From assembly GCF_014243395.1 (NCBI RefSeq), contig NZ_JACLCP010000001.1, positions 1,601,189-1,665,188 of the forward strand: a stretch of 64,000 nt of DNA, written 5' to 3'. This stretch comes from Winogradskyella flava. GTDB lineage: Bacteria; Bacteroidota; Bacteroidia; Flavobacteriales; Flavobacteriaceae. The notes under the pieces were generated by a model that saw only the letters and a list, made by a program, of their open reading frames with translations, was not told the origin of the DNA and ran no database searches. The position numbers and the translations under genes are program-made. Positions 33,831 to 42,197 of the stretch are shown here, piece after piece. Every line of letters begins with the position of its first letter. Within the stretch, counting starts at the first letter, position 1.

Positions 33831-35105
33831 ATGCAAGAAGACTTTCTTAATTACGTATGGAAACATAGGGCATTTTCTACTTTAGTTCTCAACACAACAA
33901 AGGACGAGACTATTGTGATTAACAATCTTGGACAACACAACTACAATGCTGGTCCTGATTTTTTTAATGCACAGTTAAGTATCGACGGTCAGCTTTGGGC
34001 TGGTAATGTAGAGATTCATGTTAAATCGTCGGATTGGTACATTCACAACCATGAAATAGATAAAGCCTATGATAATGTTATTTTACATGTAGTTTGGGAA
34101 CATGACACAGAGGTCTTTAGAAAGGATAATTCTGAAATACCGACACTTGAGTTAAAACACTATGTCGATATAGGTTTACAGGAGAATTATAAAAGATTGA
34201 TGCAGTCCAAGTCTTGGATCAATTGCGAAAGCGATTTTTCTTCAGTAGGTGACTTTGTCTTTAATAATTGGTTAGAACGTTTGTTTGTTGAACGGCTTGA
34301 ACGTAAGTCTGAGGATATATCAAAACTATTAAAACAATCCAATAATGATTGGGAGGCGGTTTTGTTCAAGATGCTTCTAAAGAATTTCGGACTAAAGATC
34401 AATAGGGATGCGTTTTTTAGTTTGGCAAATTCGGTAGACTATACTGTAGTTCGAAAACTTCAAAATGATGCTCTAGGATTAGAAGCTTTGCTATTTGGTC
34501 AAGCTGATTGTCTTGACGATGATATTCAAGACGTCTATTATTTAGATTTAAAACATCGATATCAATTTTTAAAACAGAAGTTTGGACTTGACAACCAAGG
34601 TGTTTTGCAATTGCAGTTTTTTAGACTGAGACCACCCAACTTTCCAACCATACGTTTATCTCAATTTGCAAATTTATATACCTTGGAACATCAATTGTTT
34701 TCTAAGGTAATTGAAATCAATAAGTTAGATGAATTTCATAAGCTTTTTAGAAAAGGGGTTTCAGAGTTCTGGATGACACATTATACATTTTCAAAAACAT
34801 CAAAAGTTTCAAAAAAACTATTAACCAAATCGTTTGTAGATTTATTATTAATAAATACTGTAATACCATTAAAATTTTGCTATGCCAAAGCACAAGGTAG
34901 AACAATTGATGATGAGTTATTAGAACTTATTAAACAGATAAAGATTGAAAACAACAGCATTGTTAAGAAATTTCTAGACTTAAAAGCAATGCAGAAGACT
35001 AGTCTAACGTCGCAAGCTCTGCTGCAATTAAAAGAAGAATACTGTGATAAAAATAAATGCTTACAATGTGCAATGGGTAATCAACTAATCACTAAAAATA
35101 AGTAA
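33831..35105 (+). CDS. DUF2851 family protein
   Basis: A 424-residue soluble protein conserved across Bacteroidota. The signature lies at the N-terminus: MQEDFLNYVWKHRAFS, then GQHNYNAGPDFFNAQLSIDG and WAGNVEIHVKSSDWYIHNH, plus YDNVILHVVWEHD. The fold and function have not been described to my knowledge; the acidic and His residues in NVEIHV...HVVWEHD resemble a metal or nuclease-like core, which is only a guess. The Cys-rich C-terminus (YCDKNKCLQCAMGNQLI) may bind a metal. A small PspC protein follows after 100 bp of unremarkable sequence. Confidence 0.82.
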   Translation: MQEDFLNYVWKHRAFSTLVLNTTKDETIVINNLGQHNYNAGPDFFNAQLSIDGQLWAGNVEIHVKSSDWYIHNHEIDKAYDNVILHVVWEHDTEVFRKDNSEIPTLELKHYVDIGLQENYKRLMQSKSWINCESDFSSVGDFVFNNWLERLFVERLERKSEDISKLLKQSNNDWEAVLFKMLLKNFGLKINRDAFFSLANSVDYTVVRKLQNDALGLEALLFGQADCLDDDIQDVYYLDLKHRYQFLKQKFGLDNQGVLQLQFFRLRPPNFPTIRLSQFANLYTLEHQLFSKVIEINKLDEFHKLFRKGVSEFWMTHYTFSKTSKVSKKLLTKSFVDLLLINTVIPLKFCYAKAQGRTIDDELLELIKQIKIENNSIVKKFLDLKAMQKTSLTSQALLQLKEEYCDKNKCLQCAMGNQLITKNK

Positions 35106-35205
35106 CTTGCGCTTATGAAATGAACCATAGTAAAGTAAGTTGATACCAACCGAAATTCTTATTGGCGAATTCCATTTGACTATTCAAAACAATAATTATT
35201 AAAAG

Positions 35206-35433
35206 ATGAATCTGTTCTATACACTCTTGCTATATTTTCAGAAACGCGGTTATTATGTGTGTCAACGCATAGCAGATCGATTGGGTATTAGGGCTAAGAT
35301 TGTTAGGACATCATTTATGTACTTAACTTTTGTAACAGTTGGCTTTGGTTTTGCGCTATATTTATTTTTAGCATTTTGGATGCGGATTAAAGATATAATT
35401 TATACTAAACGTTCTTCAGTTTTCGATTTGTAA
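35206..35433 (+). CDS. PspC-domain small membrane protein
   Basis: A 75-residue protein. The N-terminal half (KRGYYVCQRIADRLGIRAKIVRTSFM) has the PspC-type helical pattern and a long hydrophobic segment (YLTFVTVGFGFALYLFLAFW) spans the membrane. PspC proteins take part in envelope-stress sensing in enterobacteria; here the role is untested. The K+ channel gene starts 1 bp after its stop, so they are cotranscribed, suggesting a link between membrane state and ion flux. Confidence 0.75.
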   Translation: MNLFYTLLLYFQKRGYYVCQRIADRLGIRAKIVRTSFMYLTFVTVGFGFALYLFLAFWMRIKDIIYTKRSSVFDL

Positions 35434-35434
35434 A

Positions 35435-36457
35435 ATGAATAATCCTCTCATAAGACTCTTTAGATCAAAAATTTATACTGCAGTTATTTTGCTGTTAATA
35501 TTGCTATGTATCGGAGTTATTGGCTATAGAGGAATTTCTGGTTTGAGCTGGATAGATTCTGTCTACATGACTGTGATTACTATTACTACTGTCGGTTTTG
35601 GAGAAGTGCAACCGTTGGGTGTGCCTGCAAAAATATTCACCATATTTCTGATACTGGCCAGTGTTGTCATATTAGGATATGCACTTTCTATAATTACAGA
35701 ATATATCCTGAGTAAAAATAATTTAGAAGACTTAAAACAACGTAAGATGCAAAAGGAAATTGAAGCCATGTCTGGCCATATTATTATTTGTGGCTTTGGA
35801 CGAAATGGTAAACAAGCGGCCAAGAAATTACAAGATTATGGAAAACCTTATGTCATTGTTGAGCGAAATAAGGACATAATAGAAAAGCTTCAAGAAGAAG
35901 AGATTCCATATGTTTTTGGGAACGCCAACGAAGATGAAACACTTTACTCGGCTGGCATTGAAAACGCAAGTACGCTTATCTCTGCCTTACCAAGTGATGC
36001 TGATAATTTGTTTGTTGTATTGTCTGCTAGACAAATCAATGATAAAATGACTATAATAAGCAGAGCCTCTCAAGAGACGTCATATAACAAATTAAAACTC
36101 GCCGGAGCCAATAACGTTATTTTACCAGATAGAATTGGTGGAGACCATATGGCTTCGTTAGTTGTGATTCCAGATTTAGTAGAGTTTATTGATAATTTAG
36201 GCATCGTAGGAGAGCGAAATATTAATGTTGAAGAAGTTAAAGTAGAGCAACTTTACGATGTTAATGAAGTTAAGACTATAAGAGATTTGGATCTTCGTAA
36301 AAAAACGGGTTGTACAGTTATTGGTTTTAAAGATGCTAAAGGTGAATATCTTGTTAACCCAGAAGCTGATACTAAATTAGTGTCTGGCTCAAAAATCATA
36401 GTTTTAGGTCGACCAGAACAAATAGAGCGCTTAAATTCTAAATACAATATCGCTTAA
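35435..36457 (+). CDS. Potassium channel with TrkA-N/RCK regulatory domain
   Basis: A 340-residue channel subunit. Two transmembrane helices flank a pore loop containing the K+ selectivity filter TVGFG (residues 52-56, in TITTVGFGEVQPLG). After the second helix comes an RCK domain: HIIICGFGRNGKQAAKKLQ (NAD-binding Rossmann strand), VIVERNKDI, and a C-terminal RCK_C part (TGCTVIGFKDAKGEYLVNP). It lets K+ pass under ligand control. The TVGFGE wording is of the MthK/Kch type. It is coupled to the PspC gene upstream. Confidence 0.92.
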   Translation: MNNPLIRLFRSKIYTAVILLLILLCIGVIGYRGISGLSWIDSVYMTVITITTVGFGEVQPLGVPAKIFTIFLILASVVILGYALSIITEYILSKNNLEDLKQRKMQKEIEAMSGHIIICGFGRNGKQAAKKLQDYGKPYVIVERNKDIIEKLQEEEIPYVFGNANEDETLYSAGIENASTLISALPSDADNLFVVLSARQINDKMTIISRASQETSYNKLKLAGANNVILPDRIGGDHMASLVVIPDLVEFIDNLGIVGERNINVEEVKVEQLYDVNEVKTIRDLDLRKKTGCTVIGFKDAKGEYLVNPEADTKLVSGSKIIVLGRPEQIERLNSKYNIA

Positions 36458-36553
36458 GTACTAATTCCATTTTAACGTATAAGGCTTTAAAAACTCATTT
36501 TTTTTTAGCATCTTGTCGGCTATAAAAACGAAAACTAACTAATAACTATACTC

Positions 36554-38149
36554 ATGAAGAAATATCTTCTATCATTTTTTACATTACTGCTACCATTATT
36601 AAATTTTGCGCAAGAAGCACAAGAAGTTGGTATAGACCAAAAAATCGATCAGGCTTTTGGTGATGCTACTGGCTGGTTTGTAAGGGCTATATTTTATCAA
36701 ATTGATTTTGGAGGAGGAGTAAGAGTGTTTTGGGTGTTATTTCCATTAATTATTGGTGCGATTTATTTTACAGTCTATTTTAAGTTTATCAACTTTAGAG
36801 GTTTTTTCACTTCAGTAAATATTGTTAGAGGTAAATATGACGAGTTAGATCATAGTGAGTCATTAGTTGGTGCTGGTGATTCCACGCCTGGAGGTGATGC
36901 CATTGAAACAATCAAAGTCGAAGGGCATGAGGGTGAAGTCTCCCACTTTCAAGCATTAACCGCTGCTTTATCTGCCACCGTAGGTTTAGGAAACATTGCT
37001 GGTGTGGCTATTGCAGTTTCTATTGGTGGTGCTGGAGCAACGTTTTGGATGATAATAGCGGGGTTTTTAGGAATGGCTTCAAAGTTCGTAGAGTGTACTT
37101 TGGGTGTTAAATATAGAGATATTGAAGCTGATGGAACGGTCTATGGAGGACCAATGTATTACTTGACGAAAGGACTGAAGTCAAAAGGGCTCACAGGATT
37201 AGGAAAAGTACTGGCTGTCTTATTTGCCATTTTTGTAATCGGAGGATCGTTTGGTGGAGGAAATATGTTTCAAGTCAACCAAGCATTTCAATTAGTTGAA
37301 CATATTACTGGTGGAAGTGAATCTTTTTTACACAATAGAGGTTGGTTATTTGGCTTAGTAATGGCTGTTTTTGTTGGTATAGTAATTATTGGAGGTATTA
37401 AGAAGATTGCCAAAGTAACTGATAAAATTGTGCCTTTTATGGTTGTGATTTATGTTGCTGCATCCTTATTCGTAATCTTCGCAAATTATGATTTAATTGG
37501 AGCTGCTTTTGCGCAAATATGGAATGGAGCATTTAGTCCAGAAGGTATTGCTGGTGGAGCAGTTGGTGTTTTAGTGCAAGGATTTAGACGTGCCGCATTT
37601 TCTAACGAGGCAGGTATTGGTTCGGCTTCTATTGCTCATTCAGCTGTTAAGACTAAATATGCAGCTTCTGAAGGTATGGTAGCTTTATTGGAGCCTTTTA
37701 TAGATACTGTTGTAGTTTGTACAATGACAGCATTAGTGTTGATCATTACAGGTTTTGTAGATCCATTAAATCCACCTGCTAATGACGCTCAAGCGATATT
37801 ATTGACATCAAGTGCTTTTGCTTCGTCTATTTCTTGGTTCCCTTATGTATTGACGATTGCAGTTGTACTCTTTGCTTTCAGTTCTATGATTTCTTGGTCC
37901 TATTATGGTTTTCAAGGCTGGTCTTATCTATTTGGAAGAACACAAAAAGCCGAATACACATATAAGGTGATTTTCTGTATTTTTGTCATTATTGGTGCAG
38001 CTGCCAGCCTAAATTCAGTCATAGGATTTTCAGATGCCATGATTTTTGCAATGATGGTACCTAATATGATAGGTTTAGCAATCTTAGCGCCAAAAGTAAA
38101 AGAGGAATTGAAAAGATATATGGATGCGATAAAGGCTAGAAAAGCCTAA
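36554..38149 (+). CDS. AGCS-family sodium:alanine/glycine symporter
   Basis: A 531-residue transporter with about 11 transmembrane helices, of the alanine-or-glycine:cation symporter family. Before the conserved core it has an export-like segment (LLSFFTLLLPLLNFAQ) and about 25 polar residues, a feature frequent in Bacteroidota members. Core hallmarks are GLGNIAGVAIAVSIGGAGA, FWMIIAGFLGMASKFVECTLG, GGPMYYLTKGL, RAAFSNEAGIGSASIAHSA and GVLVQGFR. It imports small amino acids with Na+, probably alanine or glycine. A hairpin with a T-run lies just past its stop, inside the next gene. Confidence 0.93.
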   Translation: MKKYLLSFFTLLLPLLNFAQEAQEVGIDQKIDQAFGDATGWFVRAIFYQIDFGGGVRVFWVLFPLIIGAIYFTVYFKFINFRGFFTSVNIVRGKYDELDHSESLVGAGDSTPGGDAIETIKVEGHEGEVSHFQALTAALSATVGLGNIAGVAIAVSIGGAGATFWMIIAGFLGMASKFVECTLGVKYRDIEADGTVYGGPMYYLTKGLKSKGLTGLGKVLAVLFAIFVIGGSFGGGNMFQVNQAFQLVEHITGGSESFLHNRGWLFGLVMAVFVGIVIIGGIKKIAKVTDKIVPFMVVIYVAASLFVIFANYDLIGAAFAQIWNGAFSPEGIAGGAVGVLVQGFRRAAFSNEAGIGSASIAHSAVKTKYAASEGMVALLEPFIDTVVVCTMTALVLIITGFVDPLNPPANDAQAILLTSSAFASSISWFPYVLTIAVVLFAFSSMISWSYYGFQGWSYLFGRTQKAEYTYKVIFCIFVIIGAAASLNSVIGFSDAMIFAMMVPNMIGLAILAPKVKEELKRYMDAIKARKA

Positions 38150-38171
38150 TAAGTATTGATATTACTAGTAT

Positions 38172-39047
38172 ATGAAATCCCATTTCCAGTTTTCTAACCA
38201 ACAACGGAATGGGATTTTTTTATTGTTAGCGATAATAATTGTCTTGCAATGTATTTACAATTTCGTAGATTTTTCTGATGGCGAGATTCCTATAGACAAT
38301 CAAGAACTGGATAGTTTTAGAGAAGAACTAGACTCACTTCGTCTGGTTGAGTTTGAAAAGAACGAACTAAAAATCTATCCGTTCAATCCAAATTATATTA
38401 CAGATTATAAAGGCTATACTTTAGGCATGTCTAATGAGGAAATCGACAGACTTCATACGTTCAGGGAATCCAATCAATGGGTTAATTCAGTCAAGCAGTT
38501 TCAAGATGTCACTAAAGTATCAGATTCTTTACTGGCATCAATATCTCCGTACTTTAAGTTTCCAGACTGGGTTACAAATCCTAAACCAAAATCAAATCGA
38601 TACAATAATTCTTTTTCAAACAACTCGAGACCTAAAGCTTTTGTACAGAAAGTAGATTTGAATGTAGCATCTGCCAGTCAGCTTCAAAAAGTATATGGTG
38701 TAGGTGAGAAGCTTTCAGAACGTATTATTAGTTATCGTAATAAGTATAAAGGAGGATTTGTGGATGATGTAGAACTTTCAGAGGTATATGGTTTAACACC
38801 AGAAGTGATTGAACGTTTGAAAAATGAATTTACCGTAAAGACACCTAGAGCAATTGCAAGATTTAATTTGAACACAGCCACAAGAGATGAATTGGTCCAA
38901 GTTCAATACATAGACTACGAAGTTGCCAATAACATTATTGAAGAACGAACCTTAAGGGAGGGTTTTAAATCATTAGATGAATTAACAAAAGTTGAAGATT
39001 TTCCAGTAAAGAAGATCGAGATAATTAAGTTATATTTGCATTTGTAA
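38172..39047 (+). CDS. Membrane-anchored helix-hairpin-helix (ComEA-like) protein
   Basis: A 291-residue protein with one N-terminal transmembrane helix (GIFLLLAIIIVLQCIYNFV) and repeated helix-hairpin-helix motifs: NVASASQLQKVYGVGEKLSE, DVELSEVYGLTPEVIERL, NTATRDELVQVQYIDYEVA and ELTKVEDFPVKKIEI. HHH repeats bind DNA without sequence specificity, and ComEA-like proteins take up transforming DNA, but the role here is unproven. The sequence of its first 15 codons contains a terminator-like hairpin. Confidence 0.75.
   Translation: MKSHFQFSNQQRNGIFLLLAIIIVLQCIYNFVDFSDGEIPIDNQELDSFREELDSLRLVEFEKNELKIYPFNPNYITDYKGYTLGMSNEEIDRLHTFRESNQWVNSVKQFQDVTKVSDSLLASISPYFKFPDWVTNPKPKSNRYNNSFSNNSRPKAFVQKVDLNVASASQLQKVYGVGEKLSERIISYRNKYKGGFVDDVELSEVYGLTPEVIERLKNEFTVKTPRAIARFNLNTATRDELVQVQYIDYEVANNIIEERTLREGFKSLDELTKVEDFPVKKIEIIKLYLHL
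38175..38220 (+). terminator. Terminator-like hairpin inside the start of the HHH gene
   Basis: AAATCCCATT (38175-38184) and AATGGGATTT (38208-38217) form a 10-bp stem with a 23-base loop followed by a T-run. The 5' arm starts at codon 2 of the HHH gene. It would end the AGCS transcript unless translation or another factor prevents the hairpin. Confidence 0.5.
39031..39038 (+). promoter_or_regulatory. -7 element TATATTTG before acyl-CoA dehydrogenase
   Basis: TATATTTG is a full TAnnTTTG match located in the last codons of the HHH gene, 25 bp before the ATG at 39063. Confidence 0.55.
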
Positions 39048-39062
39048 AAAAAATTGCGATTT

Positions 39063-40229
39063 ATGTCTAATTTATATTTCACTGAAGAACATAATTTATT
39101 TCGGGAAAGTCTTAGGGATTTTCTTCAAAAAGAAGTCGTTCCTCATATTGAGAAGTGGGAGGAAACAGGTCAAATTGAACGTTTTATCTGGAAGAAATTT
39201 GGGGATATGGGCTACTTTGGTCTGTCTACACCCGAAGCTTATGGAGGATTAGATCTAGATTTATTCTACACAGTAATATTACTAGAAGAAATGCAACGCA
39301 TAAATTCAGGAGGATTTGCCGCAGCAATTTGGGCCCATGCCTACTTAGCGATGACACATCTTAATAAGGAGGGTAATCACGAGCAGAAAGAAAAATATTT
39401 AACGCCAAGCGCACTAGGAGAAGCTATTGGTTGCTTATGTATAACCGAACCTTTTGGAGGTAGCGATGTTGCTGGAATGAGGACTACAGCCGTAAAGAAG
39501 GGAGATAAATATGTGATTAATGGATCTAAAACGTTTATTACAAATGGTGTTTACAGTGATTATTTAGTGGTTGCAGCAAAAACAACACCAGAACTTGGAA
39601 ATAGAGGTATCAGTATTTTTGTAATAGATAGGGATGCTACAGGTATTTCTGCGACCAAATTAGATAAATTAGGCTGGAGAGCTTCTGACACTGGTGAGAT
39701 TGCCTTCGATAATGTTGAGATACCTGCATCAAATTTAATGGGTGAGGAGAACCAAGGATTCGCTTATATCATGCAACATTTTGCGTTAGAAAGATTAATA
39801 ATGGGAATCAATGCGCATGCAAGGGCAGAGTTTGCATTAGAATATGCAAAACAATATATGTCGGAAAGAAGAGCATTTGGAAAAACTATTAATAAATTCC
39901 AAGCATTAAGACACACCTATGCAGATTGTGAAACCCAAATGGAAATCTGTAAGCAATTTAATTATTACGTTGCTAAACGCTTGGATATGGGAGATTATGT
40001 TGTGAAAGAAGCAACCATGTCTAAATTGCAATCTACAAAAATGGCAGATGATGTCATATACCAATGTCTTCAATTCCTTGGTGGTTATGGTTATATGGAA
40101 GAATACCCATTAGCCCGTATGGCAAGGGATAGCCGCCTTGGACCAATTGGAGGTGGTACTTCCGAGATTCTAAGAGAAATAATCGCTAAGATGGTTATTG
40201 ATGATAAAGACTATAAGCCTGCTACTTAA
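39063..40229 (+). CDS. Acyl-CoA dehydrogenase (LCAD-like)
   Basis: A 388-residue FAD enzyme starting at 39063 (the frame also opens at a TTG 9 bp upstream). Flavin and substrate motifs are CLCITEPFGGSDVAGMRTTA, YVINGSKTFITNG, GWRASDTGEIAFDNV and QFLGGYGYMEEYPLARMARD. The C-terminal site reads IGGGTSEILREII, with Gly where short- and medium-chain enzymes have the catalytic Glu. Glu256 in HARAEFALEYAKQYM lies where long-chain and isovaleryl enzymes have it, which suggests an LCAD-like catalytic layout. It carries the first step of beta-oxidation. Confidence 0.9.
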   Translation: MSNLYFTEEHNLFRESLRDFLQKEVVPHIEKWEETGQIERFIWKKFGDMGYFGLSTPEAYGGLDLDLFYTVILLEEMQRINSGGFAAAIWAHAYLAMTHLNKEGNHEQKEKYLTPSALGEAIGCLCITEPFGGSDVAGMRTTAVKKGDKYVINGSKTFITNGVYSDYLVVAAKTTPELGNRGISIFVIDRDATGISATKLDKLGWRASDTGEIAFDNVEIPASNLMGEENQGFAYIMQHFALERLIMGINAHARAEFALEYAKQYMSERRAFGKTINKFQALRHTYADCETQMEICKQFNYYVAKRLDMGDYVVKEATMSKLQSTKMADDVIYQCLQFLGGYGYMEEYPLARMARDSRLGPIGGGTSEILREIIAKMVIDDKDYKPAT

Positions 40230-40251
40230 AATCATAAATGTATAATGATGA

Positions 40252-40281
40252 AAATCCTACAATTATGTGGGATTTTTTTAT
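40252..40281 (+). terminator. Rho-independent terminator after acyl-CoA dehydrogenase
   Basis: AAATCCTACA and TGTGGGATTT form a 10-bp stem (one G-T pair) with the loop ATTA, followed by a T-run. It lies within the false N-terminal extension of the recombinase frame, supporting the later start at 40337. Confidence 0.85.
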
Positions 40282-40336
40282 GCAATCAAATTTTATCCAA
40301 TCTAATAGGTTATATTTAATTGATTATTATATTTCG

Positions 40337-41227
40337 ATGAGTCTAAAAGCATTTTCAGATTATTTATTGTTAGAGAAGAAGTATTCTAAGCATACTGTTC
40401 TGGCCTATATTAGGGATTTGGAAACGTTTAAGGATTTCTTGAATGAAAATCATGATGCTCAGTCTATTGGAGAAGTAGACTATTCGCAGATTAGACAGTG
40501 GATTGTAGAACTAGTAAATAGCGGGGTTTCAAACAGAACAATTAATAGAAAGGTATCTTCATTAAGTTCATACTATAAATTCCTCCAAAAAACGAAAAGT
40601 ATAGAAGCTTATCCATTAAAGCATCATAAAGCTTTAAAGGCTGGCAAAGATGTTCAGCTCCCTTTTTCAGAAGAAGAATTAAGGCGAGTTCTTGAAAATT
40701 CAATAGAAGTCAATGATTTTGAAAGTTCAAGAGATAAATTAATCATCGAGCTCTTTTATGCTACAGGTATCAGACGAATAGAGCTCGTCAAAATTAAAAT
40801 CACTGATATCGATTTTAGTAATAAACAGCTTAAAGTTTTAGGTAAGCGTAATAAAGAGCGTTATATCCCGCTTATAGATTCATTGATAAAGTCCTTAAAC
40901 GCATACTTGGATTATAGAGACCAGCTATCAGTTACCGAAGATGAAAATGTTTTGTTTTTAACAAAAAAAGGTCTTAAAATTTACGAAATGCTTGTTTACA
41001 GAATAATAAATAAGTATTTTAGTGAAGCATCTTCAAAAGCAAAATGTAGTCCACATGTATTGAGACATTCATTTGCAACACACCTTTTAAATGAAGGCGC
41101 AGATTTAAATGCAGTAAAAGAACTTCTTGGACATACCAGCTTAGCAGCAACTCAAGTATACACTCATAATAGTATAGCAGAATTAAAAAAGGTCTATGCT
41201 AAGTCGCATCCGAGAAATATACGTTAA
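40337..41227 (+). CDS. Xer-type tyrosine site-specific recombinase
   Basis: A 296-residue recombinase from MSLKAFSDYLLLEKKYSKHT at 40337; the frame stays open to 40238 but the extension contains the upstream terminator. The SAM-like core-binding domain (residues about 1-95) is followed by the catalytic domain with R146 in ATGIRRIEL, Lys in GKRNKERY, HVLRHSFATHLL, LLGHTS and the nucleophile Tyr275 in QVYTHN. It probably resolves chromosome dimers as XerC or XerD. Whether it is C or D cannot be told here. It sits 5' of hpf and the tRNA/tuf block, its usual Flavobacteriaceae place. Confidence 0.9.
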   Translation: MSLKAFSDYLLLEKKYSKHTVLAYIRDLETFKDFLNENHDAQSIGEVDYSQIRQWIVELVNSGVSNRTINRKVSSLSSYYKFLQKTKSIEAYPLKHHKALKAGKDVQLPFSEEELRRVLENSIEVNDFESSRDKLIIELFYATGIRRIELVKIKITDIDFSNKQLKVLGKRNKERYIPLIDSLIKSLNAYLDYRDQLSVTEDENVLFLTKKGLKIYEMLVYRIINKYFSEASSKAKCSPHVLRHSFATHLLNEGADLNAVKELLGHTSLAATQVYTHNSIAELKKVYAKSHPRNIR

Positions 41228-41295
41228 GTGCTAAACTTAGCATTATGAGAGGTATTGAAATAAATCAATATAATGTTTAACTTAAAAAACTACGC

Positions 41296-41598
41296 ATGAA
41301 AGTAAACACCCAATCCGTTAATTTCACAGCAGATCGTAAACTGATAGATTTCATTCAAAAAAGAATGAATAAACTAGACTTGTTTTACGATAAAATAATT
41401 CAATCGGACGTCTATTTGAAAGTCGAGAACACAAGTGATAAAGCGAACAAAGTTTTTGAAGCTAAAGTGAGTGTTCCAGGAGACAGTTTTGTAGTTAAAA
41501 AACAATGTAAGACCTTCGAGGAAGGCGCTGATAATGCTATTGCCTCATTAGAAAGACAGATAAAGAAGAGAAAGGAAAAATTAAGAGCGCGTGCTTAA
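41296..41598 (+). CDS. hpf: Ribosome hibernation-promoting factor (HPF/RaiA family)
   Basis: A 100-residue protein of the short HPF/YfiA (RaiA) type. It starts MKVNTQSVNFTADRKLIDFI, has KLDLFYDKIIQSDVYLKVEN and a basic C-terminal helix (LERQIKKRKEKLRARA). These proteins bind the 30S decoding centre and store inactive ribosomes in stationary phase. It lies 68 bp after the recombinase. The tRNA promoter begins 23 bp past its stop. Confidence 0.92.
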   Translation: MKVNTQSVNFTADRKLIDFIQKRMNKLDLFYDKIIQSDVYLKVENTSDKANKVFEAKVSVPGDSFVVKKQCKTFEEGADNAIASLERQIKKRKEKLRARA

Positions 41599-41620
41599 TT
41601 AAAATTTTTTCAAAAATGTT

Positions 41621-41649
41621 TTGAATAAAAAAATAAAACACTACATTTG
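41621..41649 (+). promoter_or_regulatory. Promoter of the tRNA-tuf block
   Basis: TTG (41621-41623), an 18-bp spacer and TACATTTG (41642-41649) form a full -33/-7 pair. It lies 64 bp before the first tRNA. Confidence 0.7.
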
Positions 41650-41650
41650 C

Positions 41651-41677
41651 AGTCCGTTAGAAATAGCGGACTTTTTT
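41651..41677 (+). terminator. Hairpin plus T-run just downstream of the tRNA promoter
   Basis: AGTCCG and CGGACT form a 6-bp stem with a 10-base loop, followed by TTTTTT. It starts 2 bp after the -7 box, so it can terminate readthrough from hpf or attenuate the tRNA transcript. Confidence 0.6.
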
Positions 41678-41712
41678 GTGGTCTAAATTCAACTGCAAAA
41701 ATGTAAGAAAAA

Positions 41713-41786
41713 GCCGATATAGCTCAGCTGGCTAGAGCAGCTGATTTGTAATCAGCAGGTCGTGGGTTCGAGTCCCTCTATCGGCT
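41713..41786 (+). tRNA. tRNA-Thr (anticodon TGT)
   Basis: A 74-base cloverleaf with acceptor GCCGATA/TATCGGC, D arm AGCTCAGCTGGCTAGAGC, anticodon loop TTTGTAA (anticodon TGT) on the stem GCTGA/TCAGC, and T loop GGTTCGAGTC. The 3' CCA is not encoded. Confidence 0.95.
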
Positions 41787-41826
41787 CTGAAATATTGAAA
41801 ATCTACCAATTTTTTAAATTGGTTTT

Positions 41827-41909
41827 GGGGAGATACTCAAGCGGCCAACGAGGACAGACTGTAACTCTGTTGTTTTTTAACTTCGCAGGTTCGAATCCTG
41901 CTCTCCCCA
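41827..41909 (+). tRNA. tRNA-Tyr (anticodon GTA)
   Basis: An 83-base tRNA with acceptor GGGGAGA/TCTCCCC, anticodon loop CTGTAAC (anticodon GTA) on the stem ACAGA/TCTGT, a long class II variable arm and T loop GGTTCGAATC. The long variable arm is expected for bacterial tRNA-Tyr. Confidence 0.95.
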
Positions 41910-41971
41910 CATAGATTTTTTAAAAGAGTTGTCAAAAGTTGTTTTTTGTACAACGGAGTTTGAAAAATCTT

Positions 41972-42018
41972 TGGATTGGGTTACCAGTCCAGGATTATCC
42001 AGCAGAGCGAGATAATCC
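41972..42018 (+). repeat. Two adjoining hairpins between tRNA-Tyr and tRNA-Gly
   Basis: GGATTGG and CCAGTCC (41973-41990, one G-T pair, loop GTTA) is followed at once by GGATTATC (41992-41999) and GATAATCC (42011-42018). Both would form in the tRNA precursor. They may guide processing or be dispersed repeats. Confidence 0.5.
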
Positions 42019-42067
42019 AAAGTTTGAAATACTGAAAACCTTTAATTAAGGAAGCTTAATTATAAAA

Positions 42068-42140
42068 GCGGGAGTAGCTCAGTTGGTAGAGCGTCAGCCT
42101 TCCAAGCTGAATGTCGCCGGTTCGAACCCGGTCTCCCGCT
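42068..42140 (+). tRNA. tRNA-Gly (anticodon TCC)
   Basis: A 73-base cloverleaf with acceptor GCGGGAG/CTCCCGC, D arm AGCTCAGTTGGTAGAGC, anticodon loop CTTCCAA (anticodon TCC) on the stem TCAGC/GCTGA, and T loop GGTTCGAACC. Confidence 0.95.
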
Positions 42141-42144
42141 CAAA

Positions 42145-42182
42145 ATTCCTGCGAAGGCAGGAATCTCATTGTCGCAATGAGA
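42145..42182 (+). repeat. Tandem perfect hairpins between tRNA-Gly and tRNA-Thr
   Basis: ATTCCTGC-GAAG-GCAGGAAT (42145-42164) is a perfect 8-bp hairpin. It is overlapped by one base by TCTCATTG-TCG-CAATGAGA (42164-42182). The first is the best copy of the repeat also seen in degenerate form at 210 and 25153. Confidence 0.6.
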
Positions 42183-42197
42183 ATCAAAACACTTTAC

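Noticed and set aside
40238..40336. An N-terminal extension of the Xer recombinase
   Set aside because: It contains the terminator of the upstream gene; the family begins near MSLKAFSDYLLLEKKYS.
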